Part shown: one piece after another, positions 7,811 to 17,370 of the stretch | How the letters are laid out: each line of letters starts with the position of its first letter | Position numbering within the stretch: position 1 is the stretch's first letter | DNA from: a virus | Length of the DNA: 64,000 nt | Virus record (IMG/VR): IMGVR_UViG_3300007513_000031 | Coordinates: 1-64,000 of that record | Strand: one strand, 5' to 3' | The notes under the pieces: model-generated | Told to the model about the DNA's origin: nothing | Seen by the model: only the letters and a program-made list of their open reading frames with translations | The model's database searches: none | Position numbers and translations under genes: made by a program

Positions 7811-7818
7811 CATAAATA
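7811..7818 (+). promoter_or_regulatory. Late promoter motif CATAAATA
   Basis: It abuts the upstream terminator and ends 7 nt before the ATG at 7826. There is no Shine-Dalgarno, so a leaderless start is predicted. Confidence 0.65.
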
Positions 7819-7825
7819 ATAACAA

Positions 7826-8662
7826 ATGGCAAAGACTTTACGTACATCAGGTGATTATACAATAACAACAGGCACAGGTGCGAGTGGTTCAAATACTGTA
7901 TTTTTGGACTCAAAAACAACAAGAGTTCAAGGAGATTTAGTTGTTGACGGAACAAGAACAGAATTAAACACAGCAACAATGTCTATTGAAGACAAATTTA
8001 TAGAAGTTAACAGAGGTAACTCTACTGCAGATTCTGAAGATTCAGGAATATTTTTTAATAGAGGTACTTCAAACCATGGATTATTATATTGGGACGCAGG
8101 AGACGATGAATTCCAACTAGGTACATCAACAAATGCTCCATCAGTTACAGCAATTACAAATATGACATTAGGAAATTTGGCAATTGCAAGTCCTACACAA
8201 TCTGATCATGCCGCAACTAAAAGTTATGTAGATTCCACATCTGCTTCTACAATTAGAATTGCTGGCGATGACTCATCAATTATTACAACAGGTGGTTCAA
8301 CTGATACTCTACAATTATTGGGTGGAACAAATATTTCTAATACTACTGTGGTTGGTGCAGATTCAATTACATTTAATTTAAACAACGATTTAACAGGAAT
8401 AACATCAATAACATCAGATTCATCAAATGGTAATTTAACTTTAGCAACAAATGGTACTGGAGATGTAGTAATTAATGACACATTAACATTTTCGGCCGCG
8501 GCAAGTACTCCAACAGCAACATCAGTAACTAAAATTTACAATAAAACAGTAGGTGGAGGAGGTACTGGATTGTTTTTTATTAACTCAGCAGTTAGCTCAG
8601 GTACGGAAGGTGAACTGATAAGTAAGAGTAAGGCTACGGCTTTAGCGATAGCATTAGGATAA
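7826..8662 (+). CDS. Fibre/virion structural protein carrying the shared V-D-G-T module
   Basis: This 278-residue, Ser/Thr/Gly-rich, beta-strand protein has a module at about residues 35-100. The module runs GDLVVDGTRTELNTATMSIEDKFIEVNRG, then a FFNRG block, then LLYWDAGDDEFQLGT. It recurs in the proteins at 10399, 15366 and 17461, which shows common ancestry. Proteins with this module are typical tail-fibre or neck-fibre components of marine T4-like phages. A KSYVD-type motif follows, as in many fibre proteins. The exact place in the virion is unknown. Confidence 0.7.
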   Translation: MAKTLRTSGDYTITTGTGASGSNTVFLDSKTTRVQGDLVVDGTRTELNTATMSIEDKFIEVNRGNSTADSEDSGIFFNRGTSNHGLLYWDAGDDEFQLGTSTNAPSVTAITNMTLGNLAIASPTQSDHAATKSYVDSTSASTIRIAGDDSSIITTGGSTDTLQLLGGTNISNTTVVGADSITFNLNNDLTGITSITSDSSNGNLTLATNGTGDVVINDTLTFSAAASTPTATSVTKIYNKTVGGGGTGLFFINSAVSSGTEGELISKSKATALAIALG

Positions 8663-8668
8663 AAAAAT

Positions 8669-8992
8669 ATGGCAATAACAAATTATCAAGTAGGTACAGG
8701 ACTAGGAACAGCGGCCTTTACTGCATCTGCAGACACAGCAGTTACAGTAATATACATTACTAATAAGACAGATGGTGATGGTACTGTTGATGTTTATGTC
8801 GTTCCAAGTTATGATGGTAGTACAACACCAACCGCTAATTACTTGGTTTATTCACAATTAACTATTAAAGCCAGAGACACTTATATTATAGACACAGAAA
8901 AAATGATATTAAGCAATACTGATGCAATTTTTATTGCGGCACCAGATTCAGCGGCGCAGTTTAACGCAACAATCTCAACTATAGGATTATAA
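8669..8992 (+). CDS. Small beta-rich putative structural protein
   Basis: A 107-residue protein (MAITNYQVGTGLG start) with alternating hydrophobic/Thr strands and no catalytic motif. It is 6 bp after the preceding gene, so probably co-transcribed. The pattern is close to a single Ig-like or jelly-roll domain, as used for decoration or fibre-tip proteins. No firm homologue is recognised. Confidence 0.5.
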   Translation: MAITNYQVGTGLGTAAFTASADTAVTVIYITNKTDGDGTVDVYVVPSYDGSTTPTANYLVYSQLTIKARDTYIIDTEKMILSNTDAIFIAAPDSAAQFNATISTIGL

Positions 8993-8997
8993 TAGCC

Positions 8998-9465
8998 ATG
9001 GGTAGATTTGTAAAAAACCCAATAATAGGCGACAATGCAGTTGGCGTTACAATTCCAAATGTAACTACTGCTCAAAGACCTTCTGGTTCTAATGGACAAT
9101 TAATTTACAACACAACAACTTCAACATATCAATCTTATATTGGTTCAGCATGGTACAATATAGCAACCGCGGCAGGAGAAAAAACTTTAACTATTGATCG
9201 ATTCCAAGGTGACGGAACAACAACTGTATTTGGTAGTGGTGCAGGAAATACTTTAGATGGTTCAACTGCGGCAAGTTTTAGTGTTACTGTAACCGATGCT
9301 ACAGATATTGTTGTATTTGTTGGTGGCGTTTATCAAGTACCAACAACAAATTATACTATATCAGGAAATCAAATTACTTTTGGTTCTGCTCCACCAGCCA
9401 ATGATGGTGCAACTAGCGGTCACGTCATAACCATTATTCATAACTTACATAAATTAGGCGAATAA
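8998..9465 (+). CDS. Structural protein with shared fibre end module
   Basis: The 155-residue protein has two modules. The N-terminal part carries TTAQRP, GQLIYNTTTSTYQSYIGS and W(Y)N. The C-terminal part carries GDGTTTVF, then IVVFVGGVYQVPTTNYTIS and ITFGSAPP. Both modules recur in the C-terminal parts of the proteins at 13368 and 15366, so this is a free-standing copy of a fibre domain. It is probably a virion component. It ends 3 bp from the stop of a convergent minus-strand gene. Confidence 0.6.
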   Translation: MGRFVKNPIIGDNAVGVTIPNVTTAQRPSGSNGQLIYNTTTSTYQSYIGSAWYNIATAAGEKTLTIDRFQGDGTTTVFGSGAGNTLDGSTAASFSVTVTDATDIVVFVGGVYQVPTTNYTISGNQITFGSAPPANDGATSGHVITIIHNLHKLGE

Positions 9466-9468
9466 TTT

Positions 9469-10335
9469 TTATTGAATTAATCCAAAAGGACGCCAGGAAC
9501 CTGGTTTTCCACCTTTAATACAAACCCAACCAACAGGATGATTAATACTAGGTTTTTCATTCCACACAATTGAACCTGTATTCCATCTTCCATCAGATGG
9601 TTCTTTTTCACCAGACGTAAAAGTTCTTTCTGCAAATTTAATATTGCCGTCAACTTCTAAACTTTCATGCGGATATTTTACACCAATACCTAACTGACCA
9701 TATACATTTAACTTAACCGGTTTTCCTGACTCATTTCCAACAACAACATCTCCATTGGCTTTACAAGTTAACCTAGGTGTTGCATCTGTTCCAATAGCAA
9801 AAGCAACGTGTGTATGTGTTCCAACATATGCATTTGATTCTTGCATTGTTGTTATAATTTCGTACCCACCAGAATTAACTGAAAAGTCTGCTGACGGTGC
9901 TGTTGTATTAACGCCAACCCTACCATCTCCTACATAAAAAGTATTTCTAACTTGTAAATTTTTTAATATACCTAACTCTTGTAAAGAACTTTTTGTAACA
10001 GATTTTCCTAATCTATCTTTCCAAATAACTTCATTATGGTTAACCATAATTGCTTCTCGTACATTTAATTTTGGAACCTGTGCTTGAACGTATTCTAAAT
10101 TTTCAACTTTAACTGTACCTTTAATATGTAAATCATTTGCTATTTCTATGTGATCATTATTAATAGTAAGTTGTTGACTAGATGACTGATCTTTTATTCC
10201 TGAACTGTTAAAATTTGTAATCGTTCCACCATCAATTACGTCTCCACTAATGGCATTCTTTTTTAAATCTATTTGCTCTACTGCAATACGACTTTTAGAA
10301 ACTTTTTCAATTTTATTAAGGGGTAATAGTGCCAT
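9469..10335 (-). CDS. Fibre/virion structural protein on the minus strand
   Basis: This 288-residue protein begins MALLPLNKIEKV. It contains DGRVGVNTTAPSADFSV and GIGVKYPHESLEVDGNIKF, the (G)-R-V-G-V-x-T-x-x-P type motif of phage fibre proteins also seen in its plus-strand neighbours. It ends in a compact Trp/Gly-rich part (GWVCIKGGKPGSWRPFG) that resembles a fibre-tip or receptor-contact domain. The coding strand is opposite to both flanking genes. It has no Shine-Dalgarno, and a minus-strand late motif ends 8 nt before the ATG. Confidence 0.65.
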   Translation of the reverse strand: MALLPLNKIEKVSKSRIAVEQIDLKKNAISGDVIDGGTITNFNSSGIKDQSSSQQLTINNDHIEIANDLHIKGTVKVENLEYVQAQVPKLNVREAIMVNHNEVIWKDRLGKSVTKSSLQELGILKNLQVRNTFYVGDGRVGVNTTAPSADFSVNSGGYEIITTMQESNAYVGTHTHVAFAIGTDATPRLTCKANGDVVVGNESGKPVKLNVYGQLGIGVKYPHESLEVDGNIKFAERTFTSGEKEPSDGRWNTGSIVWNEKPSINHPVGWVCIKGGKPGSWRPFGLIQ

Positions 10336-10343
10336 ATAATGAT

Positions 10344-10351
10344 TATTTAGT
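10344..10351 (-). promoter_or_regulatory. Late promoter-like motif ACTAAATA (minus)
   Basis: Read on the minus strand it ends 8 nt upstream of the ATG at 10335. It lies divergent to the plus motif at 10378. Confidence 0.45.
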
Positions 10352-10377
10352 GCTAGATTGTAACCGTATGAATAATT

Positions 10378-10385
10378 GGTAAATA
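10378..10385 (+). promoter_or_regulatory. Late promoter-like motif GGTAAATA
   Basis: Ends 13 nt before the ATG at 10399. Half of a compact divergent promoter pair in a 63-bp intergenic gap. Confidence 0.4.
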
Positions 10386-10398
10386 TTGAAGTAGTATT

Positions 10399-13368
10399 AT
10401 GGCAATAACAAAGATAGCAGGAGATTTATTAGAATCCAATCTGATTCGTACAACGGATCTAGCGTTCAATACGAACGTATTAGTAGTAGATGTTGATAAC
10501 GGAAGGATTGGTGTTGGTACAGCTACTCCTGGTAATTTTAAATTAGATGTTGTCGGTGATACAAGAATTACAGGTGACCTTACAGTTACTGGTACAACAA
10601 CCACAGTAGACTCACAAAATTTAACAGTTGAAGACAACATGATTGTCTTGAACAGCTCGGGTTCAATAGGACATAATTCAGGAGTAATGATTCAAAGAGG
10701 TGCGGCAGGCAACAATGCTGTAATGTATTGGGATGAATCTATAGACAAATTTAAATTTGGAACAACAACAGCAGATGGTTCTACGACAGCTGACTTTGCA
10801 TCAACATTATCAAAAGTACAAGTAGGTGCACCAGCGGCAGATGATGATGCATCAACTAAAAAATATGTTGATGATTCAATTACAACAGTAACATCCTCAG
10901 GTGGAGTAACAGGCACAAACGTAACATTAGGACTTCCAACAGATTCATCAGTTAGTGATGGAGCAGTTGTACTAAACACTGCCGGTTCAGTTACAGATGC
11001 AATTGACGATTTAAATGAAACACAAGAAAATATTCGATCAAGTTATTATGTAAAAAGTGTAACTTATACAAGAACCCCAGCGGCCGGTTCATTAGGAATG
11101 ACAGTAACTTTAGCCATTACAGCAGTTGGCGGAGGTGCAACTAGATATACAGTTAACTGGGGTGACGGCACAACTGAAACTGTATCTGCTACAAATCCAA
11201 CTCACGACTATGATGAAAATTCTGGTACACCTTATACAATATCAGTAAAAGCATATAACCATAATGCAGTAACAGACTCAGCAGGATCTTTTGCAAATTC
11301 TGGTGACTCAATGACAAATCTACAAGTAACAGTTTACACAGCAACACCTGTTCCAGCTTTTGAAATATACACAGCAAGTTCTGGTGGTTCTGCGTTAACT
11401 GGAAATGATTTATGGGTAACAGAAGGACAAACAAGATATTTACGAAATACTACAACAAATACATCCGGTGCCACAGTGGCATACACAATGAGTTGGGGAG
11501 ATGGTAGTAGTACCGACAATATTGCAAACGATAGTGCGTCGGGTGGTGTAAGTGGATCAAGATTATCACATACTTGGGGAGGAGGTACAGAAAGCGGTAC
11601 CGGCCGAGATACGTTAACACTTACATTAACAACTCACTCAACTTGTAATCCAGCACTTTTACCTATAACAGCAACAGCATCATTAAAAGTTTATGATAGT
11701 TCAGTAGCGGCTCCTAATCATTTAGGTTCAAAAACAATTGCAATTCATTCAGAAGATTTAGTTGGAACTAGTCCAAAACTTTGTTCAGGATTTCAAGAAC
11801 AAGTTTCAGGTTCTCCAACATATTCAGCAGGAGATACAGTAAACAGAATTGTGTCAGATGGATCATCTCGTTTAAGAACTGCTCCTCAATCAACTATTGC
11901 ATATAACGCTGATAGTGGAACATTAACAGCATACGTAAATGGAAGTGCTAATGGAGCAATTTCATTATCGGGTAGTGACAATAGTGGTACAGCAACAAGT
12001 TTGATATTACATTCTGAACACGATTATCAATTATATAATGCATCAGGAACAGTTGTTGCTTTTGCATCAAGCATTTATCCACCATCAACATATAAAGGAT
12101 TTAAAGCGGCTATTGATAGTGTTACTGATTCAAATGGATTATTAAACACAGGCGTAAACAGTTTTCAATTACAACACACTTTAGGTAATTCAAATACTTT
12201 AGAATTTGTTTTAGATCCTGTAACAGCAACACCAACTATTTCAGGTGTAGGAACATTGTCAGAAGGCACAGCAGGAACTTATAGATATATTTCAGGAATA
12301 CCTTATTACTCTGAAATAGGCTCAGCACCAAGTTTAAATTTAGCTGGAGTTACAGTAACTAATTTAACTGGACAATGTTATTCTAATGTATCTAATCCAG
12401 TTGAAGTTGATTACGATACTAGAGTAGAAGGCAGTAGTGACAATGCTATTTCAAATTTAGATTTTACATATGCAACTATTACTGATGGATCAACTACTGT
12501 TCCAGCGGCAAATCTTGGAGTAGCCAGTGCATTAACACTTGCCACTCTTACTATTCCTGTTACTACAACAAATTCAGCAGTATGCGTTAACGAAATTAAA
12601 ATAATGGCAAGAAATTGTAATGGTACAGGTAGTTACAATACTTCTAGCACAACAAAAATTCAAGTTTACAATGATACCACACCTAATGGTTTAGATAATG
12701 AAGCAGGTGGTATTGCAGTAGCAGATGCTTTAGGGGCAACGTACGATGATGATGCTGTTAGAGTTTCAGGGTTTGGTGCCCTGTCAAGTAACAACCCAGA
12801 CATTGATGATTCAGCTAATGCCAACTACTACACAGATTCAGCTTGGTCTGGGGCAGTTACGGTGGCAGGCACCAGCGAAGCAATTTGTAGATTTGGAACA
12901 ATATCTCACTACACAACAAATTTAAGTAGTGGTTATCTTCCAGTTGGTCCTGATTTAAATACTGGTAGGTCAGGAGCTCAGTATTATACTTTTGCTTTTA
13001 GAAGAGCAACAGTATCACAATTTTCAATTACAATGACTGGTACTGTATCGGGTATGTGGATTAAATTACCTGGAGCTGGTACAGACACAACTTCGTCTGC
13101 AACTAATGGATGGTTAGATTGCTCAACACAATACGCTGGTTCTGGAAAACCAGGAGCAAATACAGGTGCAGGCGGAAATGGAAGTGCTGGAGTAGCAAAA
13201 ACATCAGGAGACAGAGTGATTGACGGTACAAGTTATTCTTCAGAACAATTTACATTTACATTAGGAACTGAAAGTATGTCAAACTCTAGAGGTAACAATT
13301 GTTTAGTAAGAATTTTATTAAATTCTGGTGATAGCATAACAGCATTATCAGTAGGAGTAGCAGAATAA
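10399..13368 (+). CDS. Large tail-fibre protein with PKD-like domains
   Basis: The protein has 989 residues. Residues 1-50 (MAITKIAGDLLESNL, then NGRIGVGTATP) form an N-terminal attachment module shared with the proteins at 15366 and 18631. Next comes the shared GDLTVTGTTTTVD, VMYWDESIDKFKFGT module. Two PKD/Ig-like repeats with the diagnostic WGDG turn follow (NWGDGTTETV, SWGDGSSTDN, roughly residues 255-400), and such domains often contact polysaccharide. The rest is Ser/Thr/Gly-rich beta structure. The role is host-surface recognition or virion fibre. The stop overlaps the next ATG (TAATG). Confidence 0.75.
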   Translation: MAITKIAGDLLESNLIRTTDLAFNTNVLVVDVDNGRIGVGTATPGNFKLDVVGDTRITGDLTVTGTTTTVDSQNLTVEDNMIVLNSSGSIGHNSGVMIQRGAAGNNAVMYWDESIDKFKFGTTTADGSTTADFASTLSKVQVGAPAADDDASTKKYVDDSITTVTSSGGVTGTNVTLGLPTDSSVSDGAVVLNTAGSVTDAIDDLNETQENIRSSYYVKSVTYTRTPAAGSLGMTVTLAITAVGGGATRYTVNWGDGTTETVSATNPTHDYDENSGTPYTISVKAYNHNAVTDSAGSFANSGDSMTNLQVTVYTATPVPAFEIYTASSGGSALTGNDLWVTEGQTRYLRNTTTNTSGATVAYTMSWGDGSSTDNIANDSASGGVSGSRLSHTWGGGTESGTGRDTLTLTLTTHSTCNPALLPITATASLKVYDSSVAAPNHLGSKTIAIHSEDLVGTSPKLCSGFQEQVSGSPTYSAGDTVNRIVSDGSSRLRTAPQSTIAYNADSGTLTAYVNGSANGAISLSGSDNSGTATSLILHSEHDYQLYNASGTVVAFASSIYPPSTYKGFKAAIDSVTDSNGLLNTGVNSFQLQHTLGNSNTLEFVLDPVTATPTISGVGTLSEGTAGTYRYISGIPYYSEIGSAPSLNLAGVTVTNLTGQCYSNVSNPVEVDYDTRVEGSSDNAISNLDFTYATITDGSTTVPAANLGVASALTLATLTIPVTTTNSAVCVNEIKIMARNCNGTGSYNTSSTTKIQVYNDTTPNGLDNEAGGIAVADALGATYDDDAVRVSGFGALSSNNPDIDDSANANYYTDSAWSGAVTVAGTSEAICRFGTISHYTTNLSSGYLPVGPDLNTGRSGAQYYTFAFRRATVSQFSITMTGTVSGMWIKLPGAGTDTTSSATNGWLDCSTQYAGSGKPGANTGAGGNGSAGVAKTSGDRVIDGTSYSSEQFTFTLGTESMSNSRGNNCLVRILLNSGDSITALSVGVAE

Positions 13369-14387
13369 TGGCAATAACAGACGCAAAAAAAGTAGATTAT
13401 CTTTGGAAAAAATTAGGTTATGGTGCAACCAAAACTGACACCAATGCGGCTAAGGCGGCACCCAACGAAGCCATTGCATCTCCATTATTATTAAGAGGTG
13501 ATAAAGTTTGGAACCAAGCAAACGGAATTCCAGCAACAATGCCAAGTTCTAATACAGATGTTGTAACAGTTTATCTTACAACTGCTCCAGATGAGTGTAC
13601 AGAAGATAATACAGCAACAGCAAGTAGATCATGGAAAACAGGATTAACAGATTGGATTCCACCAGAGTTTGGTTCAACATATGGAGTAAAAGTTTATATT
13701 CATACATCGGGTAATGCTGGTACTGCCGCGGCAAGCGGAACTAGAGTTTATGCGGCAGGTTCAGGTAACAATGATGAATTTTTCTTTGATTATCAATCTG
13801 GTGTATTACACTTTATTGGTACTAACTTACCCAATGGAGTTAGCTTTTCAGGTAAGTCATGTTATGTTTCGGGTGCAAGATACACAGGAACAATTGGTGT
13901 TACAAGTTTAACAGCAGATACAGGTAACTTTACAATTAGTGGGTCTGAAATAAATCAAGATGTTACAAATGCTGACTTTACATTAGGTACGTCAGGTACA
14001 GGACAATACATATTCAGTTCTAATACAGGTATTGTTGTACCAACAGGTACTACTGCTGAACGACCAACAGCACAAGAAGGTGTAATAAGATTTAATACTC
14101 AAACTGGCAAATATGAAGTATCGGAAGATGGCTCTACTTGGGCAAACCTAAGTACTGGAGCTTCTGCTAGTTCTATTACTAAAGATATTTTTACAGGAGA
14201 TGGATCAACGACAGCATTTACAATGAGTACAACTCCTGCCAATGTTAAAAATGTAATACTCTATATAGATGGAGTAATGCAAGAACCGACAACAAATTAT
14301 ACAATGAGTGGTGATACTGTTACTACTGCTGGAGAAGCCGCACACGCAGGCGCACGAATAGTAGTAATGCACGGATTTGCAGATTAA
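13368..14387 (+). CDS. Fibre/structural protein, partner of the upstream large fibre
   Basis: The protein has 339 residues. The N-terminal region (MAITDAKKVDYLWKKLGYG) looks like a short attachment segment. The middle is beta-rich. The last 110 residues carry the shared GTTAERPTAQEGVIRFNTQ and GDGSTTAFTM, then ILYIDGVMQEPTTNYTMSGD modules. Translation is coupled to the 989-residue fibre by a one-base stop/start overlap, so the two are likely made together. Its 3' end overlaps a convergent minus gene by 4 bp. Confidence 0.65.
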   Translation: MAITDAKKVDYLWKKLGYGATKTDTNAAKAAPNEAIASPLLLRGDKVWNQANGIPATMPSSNTDVVTVYLTTAPDECTEDNTATASRSWKTGLTDWIPPEFGSTYGVKVYIHTSGNAGTAAASGTRVYAAGSGNNDEFFFDYQSGVLHFIGTNLPNGVSFSGKSCYVSGARYTGTIGVTSLTADTGNFTISGSEINQDVTNADFTLGTSGTGQYIFSSNTGIVVPTGTTAERPTAQEGVIRFNTQTGKYEVSEDGSTWANLSTGASASSITKDIFTGDGSTTAFTMSTTPANVKNVILYIDGVMQEPTTNYTMSGDTVTTAGEAAHAGARIVVMHGFAD

Positions 14388-14746
14388 TCTACTACTATTC
14401 CTGTTGGAGTATAAACAATATCAAAAGTTTGTAACTGACTAGTAACTATATTCAATACATCTAATGTTGGAACAACTTCCCAATCAAATTCTGGTTGACG
14501 TATAATAAAATCATACACGTCTTGTCCCGATTCAAACCAAAGTCTAATACCGGTCATGGAATGATTATTATCAATATAAGAAGCTTTTCTACAAACAATT
14601 TTTAACACATTTGAAACTTTTTCTCTATAACGATTCATTTGTTCTACAAGATCTGGACGTTCTTTTAAAATTTCTACTGAACGATTACGACATATAGATG
14701 GCCATCTTAATTTTAAACTGTATTTGTAAAATTTATTTTCTGGCAT
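14384..14746 (-). CDS. Uncharacterised protein (120 residues)
   Basis: A mixed alpha/beta protein with a basic N-terminal half (KYSLKLRWPSICRNRSVE). It contains RLWFESGQDVYDFIIRQPEFDWEV and no recognisable catalytic motif. Its start overlaps the end of the next minus-strand gene by 14 bp, indicating a two-gene minus-strand operon embedded in the plus-strand fibre block. I do not recognise the family. Confidence 0.55.
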   Translation of the reverse strand: MPENKFYKYSLKLRWPSICRNRSVEILKERPDLVEQMNRYREKVSNVLKIVCRKASYIDNNHSMTGIRLWFESGQDVYDFIIRQPEFDWEVVPTLDVLNIVTSQLQTFDIVYTPTGIVVD

Positions 14747-15269
14747 CTATTACTTCTTGATATTTTATATAAGTGTCACAAAAACAATTATCTAAATCAT
14801 CTAATTTTTTTGTTTGTGCATTAGAAATATATGCAAATCGTACATCTGGATTAGATATTATAATACTTTTTAATCTTGTAAATTCTATTGGATTATTCAA
14901 ATCATAACCTAATAAAAATATAATTTTTGGTTGCAGATATACTGCTAACATTAAAGATAAACATTGTGGAGTACAATTATTAGGATCAATTTCTAATGTT
15001 TTTAATCCAGGAAAATCAGGCAAACAAGTTGTTTCATTAAAGAACACATACCTCTTAAACAGCTCTTCTGGAACAAGTATGTTAGTACCTTGAAAATTGG
15101 TTGAATTTAACATATCTTGAAGAATTGTCTCTGAATTACACGTAGCATAAGCAAAATTAATGCTTTTATTACTATTTGCTGACGCTATCACAGGACCAAT
15201 ATGCATAGATTCATGCAAATCAAATCTTATAGATAAGTTACCTACTATTGTTATATACGCATTTTTCAT
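14733..15269 (-). CDS. Uncharacterised protein, weak resemblance to DUF115-like enzymes
   Basis: The protein has 178 residues. YITIVGN near the start and IIFLLGYDLNN in the second half resemble the nucleotide-loop and LLGFD blocks of the DUF115-like proteins at 1257 and 60985. The middle blocks are missing, so homology is uncertain. It is the first gene of a minus-strand pair and is transcribed divergently from the 656-residue fibre gene through a region with an 11-bp inverted repeat holding promoter-like motifs. The function is unknown; glycan-related activity would be a guess. Confidence 0.5.
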   Translation of the reverse strand: MKNAYITIVGNLSIRFDLHESMHIGPVIASANSNKSINFAYATCNSETILQDMLNSTNFQGTNILVPEELFKRYVFFNETTCLPDFPGLKTLEIDPNNCTPQCLSLMLAVYLQPKIIFLLGYDLNNPIEFTRLKSIIISNPDVRFAYISNAQTKKLDDLDNCFCDTYIKYQEVIDARK

Positions 15270-15275
15270 AATATT

Positions 15276-15322
15276 ATTGATATTTAACGAGCAAATTATA
15301 ACATAGTTAGGTAAATATCAAT
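15276..15322. promoter_or_regulatory. Divergent promoter region with inverted repeat
   Basis: attgatattta (15276-15286) and taaatatcaat (15312-15322) are perfect inverted repeats. Each arm holds a TAAATA late-type core facing outward: GTTAAATA on minus (15281-15288) and GGTAAATA on plus (15310-15317). The minus gene starts at 15269. The plus gene starts at 15366 behind an aagggg Shine-Dalgarno. Confidence 0.5.
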
Positions 15323-15365
15323 AGTTTTAAGATATTAAAATTATCGCAATAAGGGGAAAAACAGA

Positions 15366-17336
15366 ATGGCAATAGGACGTATAACAGGACAGATGTTATC
15401 AGCCAACTTGGCTAGATCAGGAACTGATTTAACATTCGAAACAAATTTATTAGCCCTAGACGTGTCAAACAGCAGAGTTGGAGTTGGCACAGCCTCTCCT
15501 GCAACTACATTACACGTTTCGGCAACAGATGCAGTTAGAATAGCATCTGGAACAACAGGACAGAGACCAGGCTCACCAGCAAATGGTGATTTAAGATATA
15601 ACTCAACACTTTCAACAATTGAAGGTTATTCTAATAGTTCTTGGGCTAACTTGGCATCAGGTGATCAAATTAAAGACGCAGATAACGATACATTTGTTAA
15701 AGTAGAGGCACAAACAGACCCCGGCGATCAAGATAGAATTCATATGAATTGCGGCGGAACTGAAGTTATGGTTCTTGCGGCGGGAACTACTGAGTTTGGT
15801 AGTGCAACATCAATTTCAAATAGTGCATCAACAATTACAGGATTAGTAACAAACGGTAACATAGCAATAACACCAAATGGAACAGGTGAAGTTGACATTT
15901 CAAAAGTTGACATTGACGCAGGTGCTATTGATGGTACTAACATTGGTGCGTCAAGTGCAGGTACTGGTGCTTTCACAACATTAACAGCATCAGGAAATTG
16001 TACAATCACAGGTAACTTAACAGTTAATGGTACAACATCAACAGTTGCTACTACTAACACAGTTATCTCAGATAACATTTTAGAATTAAACAACGGTATT
16101 TCAGCTAGTACAAATGACGCAGGTATTATTGTAGAAAGAGGTTCTACAGGAAATAATTCTTGTATGATTTGGGACGAATCAGCAGATGCTTGGGTAGTTG
16201 GAACAACAACTGCCACAGGTGCAGACAAATCAGGTGGAGTATCAATTACAAAAGGTGAGTTTCAAGCGGCAACAGGTACATTTACTAACGTAGATGGTAT
16301 TGTTGGAGCCAATACAGCGGCGGCAGGTACATTTACATCTTTAACAGTAACAACAGCAGTTAACATTGATGACGGTGGTGATGGTGCTATTGACGGTTGT
16401 ATAATTGGTGGCAGTTCGGCGGCGGCTGGAACATTTACAACTTTAAATGCTTCAGGTGCAGTTTCACTAGACGGTGGAGCATTTACTTTTAATGATGCAA
16501 GTGCAGATCTTGACTTTAGATGCGAAACTAATGGCAATGCTAATACATTCTTCCTTGATGGTGGAAATGACAGAGTTGGTATTAAAACAGCATCTCCATC
16601 TTATGATTTAGATATAGCTTCATCTACTGACGCAGTTAGACTACCGGTTGGTACTACAGCACAAAGACCAAGTGCGGCGACTGGTATAATTAGATTTAAC
16701 TCAACAACTGGAAAATATGAAGGTTGTCAAGATGGATCTACTTTTGTTAACCTAGCAACAGCAGGTGATACACCAACAATTTCAAAAGTTTCAGCAACAG
16801 GTGATGGATCAACAACAACATTCGCACTTTTTAGTACGGCACCAAGTGCAGTAGCTAACGTGCTAGTGTTTATTGATAACGTTTATCAAGAGCCAACTGA
16901 AAACTATACAGTAAGTTCAACTAACATTACATTTACTTCTGCTCCGCACAGTGCGGCTAGAATATTTGCTATTACTGGATTTGATAATACAGCGTTAGCA
17001 TCAGGTGGAGTTGCAAGAACAGAAACAAGTTCAACTAACTTTACATCAAGTGCTACAACTATCATGAGTTTCAACGCTTCAACTTACAGAGCGGCAGAAC
17101 TGTTTATAGTATTACAAGATTCAGCAAATACTGAATATGCTTGTATGAAAGCAACTGTAACGCATAATGGTTCAACAGCATTTGGTAACATCTACGGTGT
17201 AACAAATACAGGTGGTGAAACAAGTGATTTAGGAACTATTACGTTCGTACACGATGGTTCTAATACTGTAAATGTTAAAGCAGTAAGTTCGGGTGGACAG
17301 ACAGCGGCAACTGTACAATACTCACTAGCATCGTAA
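15366..17336 (+). CDS. Tail-fibre protein of mosaic domain structure
   Basis: The protein has 656 residues. The N-terminal attachment module (MAIGRITGQMLSANL, NSRVGVGTASP) is shared with 10399 and 18631. The GNLTVNGTTSTV, MIWDESADAWVVGT module and the GTTAQRPSAATGIIRFNS, FIDNVYQEPTENYTVS module come next. One C-terminal copy of the roughly 105-residue repeat that is tandemly repeated in the protein at 18631 closes it (SATTIMSFNASTYRAAELF, VTHNGSTAF). Ala-rich linkers join the blocks. It has a Shine-Dalgarno aagggg and a downstream terminator. Probable fibre or receptor-contact protein. Confidence 0.72.
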   Translation: MAIGRITGQMLSANLARSGTDLTFETNLLALDVSNSRVGVGTASPATTLHVSATDAVRIASGTTGQRPGSPANGDLRYNSTLSTIEGYSNSSWANLASGDQIKDADNDTFVKVEAQTDPGDQDRIHMNCGGTEVMVLAAGTTEFGSATSISNSASTITGLVTNGNIAITPNGTGEVDISKVDIDAGAIDGTNIGASSAGTGAFTTLTASGNCTITGNLTVNGTTSTVATTNTVISDNILELNNGISASTNDAGIIVERGSTGNNSCMIWDESADAWVVGTTTATGADKSGGVSITKGEFQAATGTFTNVDGIVGANTAAAGTFTSLTVTTAVNIDDGGDGAIDGCIIGGSSAAAGTFTTLNASGAVSLDGGAFTFNDASADLDFRCETNGNANTFFLDGGNDRVGIKTASPSYDLDIASSTDAVRLPVGTTAQRPSAATGIIRFNSTTGKYEGCQDGSTFVNLATAGDTPTISKVSATGDGSTTTFALFSTAPSAVANVLVFIDNVYQEPTENYTVSSTNITFTSAPHSAARIFAITGFDNTALASGGVARTETSSTNFTSSATTIMSFNASTYRAAELFIVLQDSANTEYACMKATVTHNGSTAFGNIYGVTNTGGETSDLGTITFVHDGSNTVNVKAVSSGGQTAATVQYSLAS

Positions 17337-17370
17337 TAATAGAGAGTAATATAACCTTATAGATAATTTT

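Noticed and set aside
15740-16537. Antisense Val/Pro/Ser-rich frames in fibre genes
   Set aside because: They result from the strong codon pattern of Thr/Gly/Ala-rich fibre genes, and similar shadows occur in every fibre gene.
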